Assembly (NCBI GenBank): GCA_914767715.1
Contig: OU612065.1
Location: 28,334,001-28,398,000, forward strand
Direction: 5' to 3'
Length of the DNA: 64,000 nucleotides
Source of the DNA: Membranipora membranacea
Lineage: Eukaryota; Bryozoa; Gymnolaemata; Cheilostomatida; Membraniporidae
Both the position numbers and the translations under genes were made by a program. The notes beneath the pieces are model-generated. The model did no database searches, was not told the DNA's origin, and worked only from the letters and a program-made list of their open reading frames with translations. This document shows positions 52,260 to 64,000 of the stretch, one piece after another (position 1 is the stretch's first letter; each line of letters begins with the position of its first letter).

Positions 52260-55200
52260 TCACACTTTGGCACAACTAGGATGTACAATAGCACCATCTG
52301 AGAGTCTAACAAAGGAACTTTCTTTGAACAGCTGATGACAGGTGCTGCAACGCCTAAAAAATTTATAGAAATGTTATCACGTATACACTTTTTTTGTCAA
52401 CTAGTATCAATGTGATGGAAGGAGGACGGGGGGGGGGGGGGGATCCAACTAGATTTATGGCTGGCTAGAACTAATAGCGGAAAGTAATTGACACAGTCAG
52501 AATCAAAATTATTTTCACATATAGCTCGCAACTGCCAGTGCAAAAAGCCACAAGTTGATCCAATCCAACCACAGTCAAACTGTCCAATCCAATCAAACTG
52601 TCTTTAACTCCTTGATCCAACACACCTAATAAAGTTTCTTCAACATAGACCTAATCATAATTCAGTATGTGGTTGTTTATTAGCATTAAAATTTCTCACC
52701 ACAATTCGGAACTGAGAAATACATGTAGGGCGGATTGATGATTGGCTTAATCAATGATTGGAGGGCAGCTGATTGGCTTAGACAATGATTGGCTTAATCA
52801 ATTTTTATACTCTCCCAGGCGAGAGAAGAATTAGTTATGATGGTAGTCCTTTACTTTCATCAGGATATTCTTCTTCTCAAACTTTCTACATCAGAAACTA
52901 TTCCAGTTCTGTGTGCTTGGCATTTCAATTAAATTAAATAATGATAAATACATAATTAATATTAACCTGTTGTCTGTTAGGCTGAGTCGTGTAGCTCTTA
53001 TTTCTAGGTAGTCTTTATTAGCTAGGTAATAGTCCCTGAACGCCAGCTGTCGGGCTATTTTACATTGCCTTCCATCGTGCAAGCTTGAGCGAACTGAGTT
53101 CAGCATAAATTTAGATAACAATGCTATGGACCAGTCCTCTGGAATAAGCTCTGCAACCTGCAGAGGAAATAGAAATAACAAATAACTTGCAAATAATTTT
53201 TTTGATTAAGCGGGTTAATAAATATTGATAAAAATCAAAATTCGTTCTGTCGGTAGAAAACTTGCTAAATGTGGTTCCCTGATCAGGTGATCCATCAAAA
53301 ACATCAGTTGAGTTTATTTTAGTAGCTGAAATTTCCTCGTATTCACATTCAATTTGTGGATAGAATTATCCTGTAGGGATAGAAGTAGTTGGAGTTGTCT
53401 CACATTGGAAGGACAAGAAGAAACACAACTCCCGTTTAGTTGAAAATCAATCACAAACATTTTAGTGATCACCTCCTAACTGACTGACATATTAAATGAC
53501 TTGACATGGACACAGAATACATCTGCAGGTTGGTCTAATCACTACTGCATGCCTCAGTGTCTTGGGGTAAGACCAAACCATAACGCATAGGAGGGCAGGT
53601 AACAGCTAGACTCCACACTGACATCGAGATTACGCATGTGTATCTCTGATCGTTAGAGTCAATTTAATAATAGGACCTAACATGTATCCGCCCCTAATTG
53701 AATTAAACACGGGTCGTCACACCAAATTCCTTGTGATGGTACTCATACTAAATGAATTAATTCACTCTCTATTGATCAGAGATATACATGCAATAGTATA
53801 TCACATGTTAAGTGTGGACAGACTCTAAGATAACAGCTGAATGTCCTTTACCTTAGCAGCATTAAATGTAGCTTTGGGATTATTAAGTAGATCTATCACA
53901 GGTATCCTCATGCGCTCATCGTTCCTGAAACAAACAGATAAATCTTTCAGGGAGGAAAGTTTCCCGTGACTCATGCACTATTGATTACAAGGGCTTTAGG
54001 ACTGGCGTGTGTAACACACCCTTTCAAGGACCGAACCCACACAAGTCCCATACCCCTACCCCCAGCTGTTCTCTATATTATATTATAATCCTACAATCGA
54101 TTGAAATATATCAACAACATGTTTTTTAACACCATGTCATTTCTTCAGTTTGACGTCTTTGCTACAAGTTTAAGGTGTGGTCGATTTCAAATAAGGGCCG
54201 GAGCAGCCGACACGTCCAGGTATTATTATAAACGTTATAGTGATTTGTCCACTGAATGCTTTACAAATGCCTCTATACTGCTGTGACTGTGACCAGTAAA
54301 CCATTACCACTTGAATTCAGATGGCATAAGAATGATAGCAATAATAATAAACCTAGACAGGAAACTATATGCAGCATTGAGACACTGCGGCATTTAATTG
54401 TGGGTGACGTAACGACATTGAATTGTGTACTACCAAAGGTTTTATCATTGATTTGCAGTCAATATACCAGATTTTTATTGATAACACAATCAATGTTGAT
54501 TGAATTTTGAGTTTGAAATTTGCAATAGATTCAGTAGCTCCCTGCTAATAGTTTGATGACAAGATGGTGCTAAATGAAGAGTAACCTGGACTGTGGGCTG
54601 AAAATCAATGATAGCATCATTGCTATTACACAACCCACAATTAAGTGCCTTACTTTAGCTGTAAATGGTGTCCTGTCTAGTTTTATTATCAAGTCTATGC
54701 CAAAACCCCGAACCCGAAAACCCCAAACCAACATTATGAGTTATTCTTTGTTTGGTCGATTTGGTCATGATGATAGTGCTATGCTTGAAAACTCTGCTAC
54801 CCCTTTAGAGTTCACTTGGACACCAAATTAAGCGTCAGCATTCTTTATTTCCGGTATGGGAAAAGAACATGATAGGTTTGAAGCTGACGGATTGGACATT
54901 ATTTCTAGATTTTGAAGTTGGTCGTCAAAAAGAGATAGTTGTTCCCTCTCAAAGTATTTTATGTAATTAACTCGTTAGTGTTACGTGATCTTGAGAGGAA
55001 AAGCAAAAGTTCTCTTCTCCACTTGGGTTAGGTGCAAATATAACAAAACTTTGTTATATTGAGATTCTCTACTATTCAAAACAGACACAAGTGTGTCAAC
55101 ACAGGCTCCAAATGGGAAGCGCTTAGATAATTACTATAGGAAGATTACTTAGAGCCAATCAGATTTCATCAATATGGGGATGAGTTTGAAGCTGGGCTTA

Positions 55201-58200
55201 CTTACTTGCTCTTTGCTAGGTAGAGATGGAGCAAAATCTCAAATAGTTTCTGTCTTTCTGCTGCGGTGGATTTTTGCGAGCTCTGAGACACACAGTATTC
55301 CTCTGCTGCCTTATAATCATGTAATCTATCAACTAGTATGTTCAGCGCAGCCTCATCATTCCCTGACTGTCAAATAGAAGAAATACAGAAACTCATCATC
55401 ATAAATTTATGTTTAATTAATTTAATAAAAAATGAATACAATATGACAATGTATTAACTCCAAAATTTGTTTACAAATCATAATGGCGAACATAAAAGAT
55501 TAGTTACAAGTAGTTACCCAATACGCTAAGGCACGTACTGATAAGGGTAGGCCGAACTACTCAGGTAGATTTGATAGGTGTGTGGTTGGGTTTTGAAATG
55601 GTGGAGCGCAGAAAACTGCATGAGGAAAACATCGTTGTTCAAGTTTACTAGCAATTGGACAAAAGTATTATTCATGAAAAAACAGAGGACAATTTTTTCA
55701 TTTTATTTGAAATATTTTTAATCGTTTGAATGTATTTTTTTGTCTGATTTGACCCCTGTGACACGAGGGAGGGTGTGGTTGTAATACCCCACCCTCCCTG
55801 GTATCACTGATATCACCTATAACATAGATTTAGTGGGACGTTTGTTGACTAATTTCCTCACTACCAAAATATTTAGGCTGAATATGATCTTATTTTGACT
55901 GGGGACGCACAAACTAACAAACCATCAGACAAACTCATCATCAATAAACAAGCTTTAAACTCGACCATGTTGTTTATTTGAAGTTGCCCCCTCATTGCCA
56001 TGTCTTCCCTGCTGTCTAATAATAGCTATTATTTCAACCAATGCATGATAAGATCGTCCGAGATTTGGATTTTGGATTTAGTGACAGATAAAAGATGGTA
56101 GCATTGCCTTCCTACACCTGACACCACTACAAGTTATGGACCGATCATGCCAACTCGGGTGGAAATGTACTTAGCCAAGATTGACATGATGCTTTAACAC
56201 ATTTAATTTAAACAAATCTAAGATGAACAAAGCCTCTTGCTTCATAACCTCAATGTAAGAGAAGGCTATCTTTGAATCCTTACAGCGTAAGATCACTGCT
56301 CTGCTACTTAGCACCATTGTTAAATATTTCTAAATCTGTAAAGATGTCACATGCATCAACTAGGGACTGGGGTAACTGTAACTCTCTGCCCATTCTGTGT
56401 TGGGTAAGCTGTGTTAAAATACAATTAGAACAGTAGTTTATAGTGCTTTAGCGCCATTAACAGTTATGTAATGTCACACTTTAATGTAAATTAGAAATCC
56501 TCTAGAGTATCTATGAACGTAGAGCATCCCTTTTGTATTATCGCGTGGGAGGAAGCTTTGGAAAGTTGGAAAGCTTAACTGTCCTCAACATGCACATGTC
56601 AAAGTGTCCCCATATCATATCTCAACGCAGACCACTCTCCTCTGTCTTCTAACCATTCCTATTATAAGTGTCGCTTTATGCCTGTGCCAAGTTCATCATC
56701 ATTTGGGGACATATCAGGAAGCAACTAGTCAAGCTCACAGATGACGTGTGACCCATTTGAGGACTTATTTTAAACATCATTGTCTCCCAAGGGGGTTAAA
56801 AATGTCACACTTAGTTCTAATTTTGATTCACTTAAATCTAAGGAGCAAATATAATGAATAATCTTATTCAAACTGAAAAATATCAACTTATTTTAAACTT
56901 ATTTTGACCTGTGTTAAACTTATTTCAAACACCATTAGCACTCAGGGGGGGGGGGGTGCGATAATTAGGTGCGAGTGACACTTGGGGCTAATTTAGGTTT
57001 CACTCCAGCATGTGTTTCACTCCAGCATGTACATACTGAGGACCCTCAAAATTCAATGTTATGAATATAGTAAGTATAGAGCTGAAATAGAGAAATAAAA
57101 CTTATCAGCTTAGAATTTGGGATATTATAGAGAACTTACCTAAATTAATTTTATTCAATTGTGAATCAAAATTTCTTATTTATTTTCTTCAATAAGCTAA
57201 TATATCTAATTCAGAAGTTTTTAAAAATAAATATTGATTTCATGATTTTATTTTACCTGACATGTAATTTTATTGCATTGTATCCCTTATTAATATTTTT
57301 CATACTAGTTAACAAATATTTAGATCAATTGCAACTGGGCATCTTGTAGCAAAAAATTCCAACTACTACCGTTAGTGTCTGTAAAATTTTGGTTATATCA
57401 CATGGCAGAGAAGTTACACAGGAAAACACAGCCCTTTTAAATTATCAAGAAAGTCGTTAGATCCTTGAATTTGATCGAATATTTTTATTGATGAGAGATC
57501 AAACTCTACAGTTAGATATTTGTGCTTAGCAGTATTTTCCTGGCGTCGTGAAATATTCGGGTTTATAAACAAATTTTTTCCTCTTACTTTTGCCGTAATT
57601 TCTTTGGCACGCTATGCGAAACATCCGTCCAGGATGCTATTGTCTGCTAAATAAAATATAGTGTATACATAGAATAGCCTTTGAATTTGGGAACAATGTT
57701 GCTAATTTGTACGCAGCATGATGCTGCAACTAACCTTGCCATAGAGTATGGCCGCCTCTGGTAACAGCCAGTCATCCTTTTCCACTCGGCCGAGTATCAG
57801 AGAAACGCTGTATTTCTTTGATGACATCAGAAATGCATGTAACTTCTGTCTGTGAAATACATCAATGTTGGAAAAAAATGAGTGGACATCTGCTCAAAAC
57901 CTCAAGACTATTACCAAAATGTCGAAATCATTATTGTAGACAATGACCTTGATGATGAGTTAGTTAATAGTGTCAGCACAATAAGTGATGTCATTATTGG
58001 GGATGGTTTCACATCACAACAACAATATATAAGGATCAGACTGCCAGGCATAAGTTGATACAAGGCTGCCTAATCTATACTTTATGAGAAAGTAAACTGA
58101 TTGCAGTGGCATAGCATGTCACAATCTCGCATTTGATCAGTCAAAAACAATTATAGGTGTGAAATGTGATGTAAACAAAATGGAAAAAACCTGCTAGCCT

Positions 58201-61200
58201 CAGGCAATAGACCGGAAAGAAATGGGTAGGAGTGAGGGGAGGGGGGTCACAAGTGGTAGATGTAAAAAGTAAGACATTTTTGAAATGCATCATTGAAAAG
58301 TCCTTTCATCATCGTTTCCACACGATATTTAAATTTAATGCTGATAATGTCTCATGATTTTGGGGAGTTTAATTTTCCACTGTGTCCACAACCTCCCGAG
58401 AACGGAAAAATATTCCTCCTCGTAAAGTTACGTTGAACCTCAGAGCCCAGCACAGAGGGTAATCTCAGTATATCCTCAAGGCACTTTCAAAATTTCAACA
58501 TTTCACTTAGTCAGTATTATTGCATTTATGACCTAAATGGCAGAGATCGGTTATGAGATAACCTACCCTAGAGTACCGTGACGAGATATCTTACCTAAGA
58601 GTAGTCATCTCTGTCGCTGTGTCCCCCATCTGTTTGGCATCCAGTAAAGCATCTAAGTATACCATGGCAAGGTGATTGTGGAATGATTCTTTCTACAAAT
58701 ATGATAATCAAAACCTAAGTCTTGGTCCCAGTCTTAGCCTCAGCCTGATTCTGACGCCAAGAACTAGTCCACTGTCCATATAATATGTAATCGTATTATC
58801 TCTTGGTGGCTATAATCCCGCATACTGAGAGATATCTGGAAATTTAATGGGTTAGGACTGGGAACAATTGGGGGTGGAAAAATTCCTCGAAGGAAAACTT
58901 TGAGAGAGTGTGAGAGGATCACTGATCTATCAGGATTACTATCCTAAACTTAATGTATGCATAATAATCAAGATTTATATTAGATACTATTTAATTTGCT
59001 GACCACCAAAGATTTAATCGAGGGCTACTGGTATGTACAAAGATATGAAGTTATAAAAATAAGTCTTGAAAATAATTTTGACCTGATGACATGAACTCAC
59101 ACCGACTCTCTATATTCCTATTTGGATGCAAACTAGCGAACAAAGGAATACTTGATGCAATCACCAATCAGTTTCAATTGCTGAGAATCAGTTCCCTTAT
59201 GATCAGGATGAGAAACATTATCTCATATCCACAATGGGTTTATTACCTGTATTTTAAGACTGCACAAAGACCAAAGCCTTATGGAAGGCACTGTTCCCAC
59301 CATCAATAATTCATGCCACGTAGAGCTTCGAATTTTTTTACCATGCAAATCTGACGCAACTTTATCATAAGTAGCTGCCTGACTATATCATGCTTTGGTC
59401 TTTGGGTAATAATCATTATGATACATAATACAATTGAAGATTGAGCTTATCACCTAACTTGAAGGACCGAGTTTTCGAGTTAGATCTAACTCTTACCTGT
59501 TGTTTTGAGGTATGAATGAGATGCTCCAGATAGAAGATCAGAGCTGTAGGGAATCTTACTAAGAATTCGATAACTGCCTCCGGTTTTAGGCGCTTATCTT
59601 CATACTCTAGATCCTGGTCGAAGCGCTGGGTAAATACCTACAACAGGAAGATTATCATAGTTTAAACTGAACTAGCCATGTTGATCTTCTTACTGAAATA
59701 CAGCATAAGTTTTCATTTCCCAGATAATCAGATTAACAATGTTTCAACTTATCGGAGCAAGAACGTATTTTTGATGTAAAGATGCATCATTGTCCTCTTT
59801 GATCCAACTTGCCTACATCTTGAGTTGCCAGCAGCAGCTGACCAGAAGCAGCCCAGAATTTGGAAGCTGTGCGACCCTGAATTCAGACTCTCGTTGGATC
59901 AAATTGTTGGCTCATTTTAGAAATCTCCTTAGGTACCAGATTAAGTCAATCAAAAGTTCCAACGCTCAACAAATCAGTTGAGAGTATTGTCGATTTCCAA
60001 GATAGATAATAGCAGTTCAAACTAAATCTGAAACTGTGCAACTTCAGTGAAATCTATCTCTCCCTACCTAACATTCTAACTTTTTACCTGAGCTCCTATA
60101 ATTGGGTCTTTCTCTAGAACCACAGGAGCATAGCTCAACAACAATCCAGCATCGGACATCTTGGATAAAACACCAGCGAAATAAGGTAAGCCAAGAGCGT
60201 CGAACGATTCATCTGTTATTTCCTTATTCAACAACCTGAAACAAAACAGACAGAAAATTTATATGAGACATTTGATAACTGCAAAATTTGCTTTGAAATT
60301 TATTATGAGGCAATGACTCCCAAAATTTTGTATGTCAATAAAATAATATTATTTTTAACAAATTCACTTGATTAGTTTCACCATTTATTTTAGTTGGGAC
60401 ATGATCTCATTACGTCCAAGATACTAGTAATCTTACTCGCTCGCAAGGAAATTGAACTCTAATAGGGGGTAACACTTAATGACTGTTATTTCCGTACCAT
60501 GACTGTACGAGGTACGGTGAAAAGTAATATCAAGACATATTACATGATGACTATTATTTCCTGTACACTTCTCAATAAATAGACTTTTCAGAGTCAGCGC
60601 TGAGATGATTATTAAAATCTAGGTGCACATCGTGACTTTTATTAACCAAAACTCTCAAGCCATGATTGGATTTAAATTAAAGCCATTTCATATCCCCCCC
60701 GAACAATGTTTCCAATTCTTTCTTAATGGAGACCGCTGATCAAAATTATTACAGCTACTTTCAACAATATGCTCCAGCTAATGTTTGCTATGCCTGGAAG
60801 GGAAAGATAGTTCCAGTTTGTGACAACTTCTTATTTTATGTTCTACCAATCCTCCCTGGTTCTACCCATCCTTCCTGGTTCTACCAATCCTCCCTGGTTC
60901 TACCAATCCTTCCTGGTTCTACCAATCCTTCCTGGTTCTACCAATCCTTCCTGGTTCTACCAATCCTTCCTGGTTCTACCAATCCTCCCTGGTTCTTACA
61001 GGTCATCCATAGTGATTGCATAAGTCATACAAGAACTTCACAACCTTGTTCATCTTAGTTATTAACTTTATTAAATATATGTAAATGCTGACTGAGATGT
61101 CTTTATAATGATTACATTGCACAAGGTTGCAAAGTTTTCCATTGATTGTGCTTCAATAGGTGGAAAAATTCAGACTTCAGAGCAAAGTCATAGGAATGAA

Positions 61201-62056
61201 TCATTTTTGTCTGACGTGTAGCGTCAGTTACCTTTGATGACACAACATCTATCGCTTTCGAAACTCACCTAGACCAAATCTTGAGCGCATTGTCGGTCTG
61301 TCTAATGTTGTTATAGAAGATGGCGAGGGCATGAAACCTGCCGTAAACCTGAAGTGTTTCTATTGTGTCATCCTGTCTGCCTGAGTAATTTCTCTCTATC
61401 AACCTGACCAGGTCTGTCGGCCGATTTTCAGCATATATCTTCACAAGACTGGTGTGCACATCCTTGAAAAGATATTTTGTAATGCATTGTCAAATGAACA
61501 AGTATTATATTTTATATACATTATATATAAAATGTCATATTTTATTATATATGGCTATGTTTGCAACAGCTATGGTAAGCCAAAAAATAAATTTCAACAC
61601 TTTGTTATTCTTTTGCTTACCACAGCTGGATCTATTTTCAGCAACCCGTGAGAACTGATGAGCCTGCAATAATAGTGATAATTGCAGAGCCCAATACAAC
61701 ATAATACAGTACAACAAAATACAATACAATACAATGGCTGTAGTGTCACTGAGCCTATGTTAATCTACCTTTTTCTGATTTTGTTTTGGATAGTTGGACT
61801 CGAGGTATCTGACAAGAGCCGATTTACAATCTTCCATTTTTTGCAGATCACCCTTTGTGATCTGGTTGATATCTGCGTATCCATGTAGAGGAGGACGACT
61901 TCTTTTGAATTCTGTCTCGGTTGAAAGGAGGTCTGGAAAGAGACTGATGATCTCACGTGAATCTATTGAGCCTTCAGAAAAATACTTTTGCGCAGCCTCA
62001 AAGTCGAACCGAGCGAATTCTATAAAGCCAGCCTTCTGAAGCATCACAGAATATAT
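52260..62056 (-). CDS. tgfbrap1: TGFBRAP1 / Vps3-like CORVET subunit, C-terminal part (ten exons, 500 residues)
   Basis: TGFBRAP1 is the metazoan Vps3-like subunit of the CORVET tether on early endosomes and also binds TGF-beta receptor/SMAD4. Exons in gene order: 62056-61769, 61462-61269, 60235-60088, 59637-59497, 58692-58595, 57849-57735, 55366-55206, 53924-53852, 53157-52967, 52353-52260; 1503 nt in phase to the stop. Matches to the human protein as I know it: MLQKAGFIEFARF, IISLFPDLL, PPLHGYADINQ (exon 1 here), VKIYAENRP, VFTQRFD, FHNHLAMVYLDALL, and the terminal zinc-ribbon-like CSTCHQLF..VRLSDGAIVHPSC with CxxC and HxxC. The first exon starts after an acceptor (phase 0), so roughly 350 more residues, including the citron-homology domain, lie upstream; I saw none of them up to 64000. 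Confidence 0.93.
52428..52442 (+). repeat. Poly-G tract (15 G)
   Basis: Pure G run in the last TGFBRAP1 intron, one of four such tracts in the window. Confidence 0.9.
53720..53820. repeat. Dispersed repeat, copy 2
   Basis: Counterpart of 26801-26903 (CCAAATTCCTTGT ... GATATACA ... TAAGTGTGG), in a TGFBRAP1 intron. Confidence 0.5.
60480..60566. repeat. Double hairpin between 18-bp direct repeats
   Basis: TGACTGTTATTTCCGTAC (60480-60497) recurs as TGACTATTATTTCCTGTAC (60548-60566). Two small hairpins span the left copy and the interval: CCGTACC/GGTACGG (60492 and 60511) and GTAATAT/ATATTAC (about 60524 and 60537). In a TGFBRAP1 intron. Confidence 0.5.
60841..60992. repeat. Minisatellite, eight copies of a 19-bp unit
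   Basis: Unit TTCTACCAATCCTTCCTGG, with T/C variation at one site and one A/C change. Because 19 is not a multiple of three, all frames cycle and stay open, which creates long artificial open frames here. In a TGFBRAP1 intron. Confidence 0.95.
61621..61663 (-). other. Candidate poison exon of TGFBRAP1 (43 nt)
   Basis: Flanked by a strong acceptor (TATTATTGCAG) and donor (GTAAGC) in the intron between the first two exons of this window. The flanking exons already join in phase without it. Including 43 nt shifts the frame and meets TGA eleven codons into the next exon. Could be a regulated nonsense-decay exon or a chance pair of splice sites. Confidence 0.35.
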
Positions 62057-63779
62057 CTAAAAATACGTGGAAAATAAAATTACCAGTGAAGAAAAGTGAC
62101 CAAAAGCCTAGGTTGAAAAAAAGTCAGTACAAAAAAAAAGTCATTGAGCAGAGGTTTGTGTCAACAAAATTCTTGTCTGGAAAAACATTAAGCCATACTG
62201 CTTTTAATATGGAAGCTTGGTTAGTGCTTATTCCGTTGGCTGATATTGGATTACCACACAGCAGTGTTTTAACACCAGGGCTATGCATCAGGAATCAGGA
62301 AATATCTTGTTTGGGCGGGCCTGTTAGTGTTATGAATGATGATTGTTGCCAAGCTTGTTAGACAAGCTGTCAAGTCATTAGATTAGACAGCGTCAAAAGG
62401 TGTAAGTCTTGGGGGGTAAATAAGTCTGCCGCATGAGACAGTCTATAAATCGCATGAGACAGTAAGATGATGAGATTTTTCATTAGTGTATTTAAGTTGT
62501 TTGTAGGTTCTATGAAATGAGAAACCTGACCTAAATACTCTTTTAATGAAGTTCTTACACCAACAGATAGATCAACAGATAAGGGAATGTTTCCTAATCA
62601 AGACCCAGATCTGGTACGTCAGGCCGACTTGCCGTTTGCACAATCAAAATGTTATGAAAAACAGTTTGTTATGAAACAGACACATGTTCACAAGTTTAGT
62701 AAGAGGCTATTTGACATGGCTTGTATCACTGCGTAATCCGGCGGACATGGGTATAGGGAGCGGCATGAGTACTTAGTGTCCCAACACATTAATTATTATT
62801 TGTCTGCCAAATAAAACGGTGTGTATACAACTTCCAGAACCTGGACTAAAGAGGGGATAACCCACTATGCTTCAAAGATGGCATATACCTAAGAACAGGG
62901 AGGAAGCACCATTGAGTGCTTGAGTAGACGAGGAGCCTTTAGACAGCAAGGTGGTGTTTTTTGGAAACTTTTAGCAGAGGCGGTAACACATTGGGCAATG
63001 GACATTTCCTCATCAGGGTGAAATATAAAATAATTTGTCAAGAATTGCTTTAACATACTGAATCCTGGCCAATATATAGGACACAAGTGAAAGTACTAAA
63101 CGACTACATGGGGAGACAAGTGAGGTATATCATCAGCATTCAGTGGTATGACAGAAGTTATAATATCACAATTAAGTACTGCTATCCTGCCATACCCACA
63201 AAGGACAACCTACCAATTTTAATCTCATCCAAAGATGCCACCAAGATAAATGTGCAATAGAGGAAATTTGGTCAACTACTGCATGCAAGACGAAAAAAAA
63301 CGTTACTATTATGCTTTTATATTGAGGTTATCATTAAGGTTTTCATATATATATAAGTATGTTATAGAATCTAAACTGTAGAACAGGCGCATGAACCACC
63401 TCAACGCGGGAGACAGAGGAACAAGGTGACACATGGTGCACCTTTTGTGATACACTTTACCCAGTAAGAGTTCAGTACGTAAAACTAGAAGCCTTAGAGA
63501 ACCTTTTACTGCTTCGGGAGAGTGTATCACCTTGATCCTAATGTCATCATCACCTTAACCAAAGTGTCGACGCATCAAACTGACATCAAGCATATATATT
63601 TCCGGTAATTTTCACTTGATAATCTCCTCGATGCCATGACTCGCTACACGCTTGTGGTGCGTGACATGTTTAGGGCAAAGCTGGTACATTAGGTCGATAT
63701 TCGGAAGTCACCCACACTATGAGTGATTCTAGCAGGCATAGCTGAGACAGTCAAGGTGGTTATATATTTTTTTCTCACT
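62057..63779. other. No exon recognised; intron or upstream part of TGFBRAP1
   Basis: The gene must continue upstream, but no segment here reads as citron-homology domain. Short minus frames at 62889-63086 and 63309-63530 have no family signature. Confidence 0.45.
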
Positions 63780-64000
63780 ATACACTAGGTCTTATTTGAC
63801 CACCCCATTTAACGGGCCCCCTTAAGCGCGGGTGGCTTGTGTATACCCGTTGCGGCTATTTTTTTTGCGAATAGGCAGAGGGGGATCTTTATACAGTAGT
63901 CCTGATTCGGTCAGACCTGGCCAGGATGAATGGCTTGCCAGTGCCAAATCAGAAATGACAGCCGGCGCCGGGAATCGAACCTGGACCATAAGATAACAAG
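63780..64000 (-). mobile_element. tRNA-derived SINE, cut by the window edge
   Basis: On the minus strand a B box GGTTCGATTCCCGG (about 63968-63981) is followed by a non-tRNA body. The A box lies outside or at the edge. Its body differs from the SINE at 12195-12440, so it is probably another family. The inner boundary is uncertain. Confidence 0.55.

Noticed and set aside
54101-54831. Three consecutive plus-strand frames of 61-85 codons in a TGFBRAP1 intron
   Set aside because: Different frames, no motif, and frames of this size are frequent by chance in this AT-rich window.
60726-61058. 110-codon open frame rich in Leu/Pro/Ser
   Set aside because: Produced by the 19-bp minisatellite; the peptide repeats every 19 residues because of 19 x 3 nt.

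Overview
The window reads as nuclear DNA of an invertebrate animal. It is AT-rich, with spliced genes (GT..AG introns mostly of 0.2-3 kb), animal-specific gene families (annexin with a long Pro/Gly tail, STYXL1-like phosphatase, SLC16-type transporter, TGFBRAP1) and tRNA-derived SINEs and MITEs in the introns. The family content does not settle the phylum, so I leave it open.

Layout. 1-7.7 kb: no protein gene seen; a series of diverged tandem duplications, including four to six exon-like units of about 125 nt, five of which carry a GGAGGCC/GGCCTCC hairpin. 7.8-15.6 kb (minus): a complete annexin (566 aa, A7/A11-like tail) with a duplicated 80-nt exon that must be used mutually exclusively. 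15.6-20.1 kb: no gene seen. 20.1-23.7 kb (plus): a rhodanese plus dual-specificity phosphatase gene of STYXL1 type with an intact catalytic Cys/Arg. 23.7-30.9 kb: no gene seen. 30.9-32.2 kb (plus): intronless alpha-1,3-fucosyltransferase (GT10). 33.5-33.7 kb (minus): decayed partial copy of ALG14. 34.1-34.7 kb (minus): intronless ALG14. 37.3-43.1 kb (plus): cytoplasmic poly(A)-binding protein, nine coding exons and an A-rich 5' UTR exon. 43.5-49.5 kb (minus): SLC16/monocarboxylate-transporter-like gene, eight coding exons. 52.3-62.1 kb (minus): the C-terminal 500 residues of a TGFBRAP1/Vps3-like CORVET subunit; its N-terminal part lies beyond the right edge or in exons I could not find. The right edge cuts a second tRNA-derived SINE.

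The genes do not form one pathway. Two act in glycosylation (ALG14 in ER lipid-linked oligosaccharide assembly, the fucosyltransferase in Golgi chain capping), two at membranes in trafficking (annexin, TGFBRAP1). Exon models were built by hand; every complete model closes in frame across all junctions, which is the main internal check. Repeats include a 507-bp TA-flanked MITE, another MITE next to the annexin alternative exon, several foldbacks, and a group of very short palindromes each flanked by 8-10 bp direct repeats, two of which share the same core sequence.
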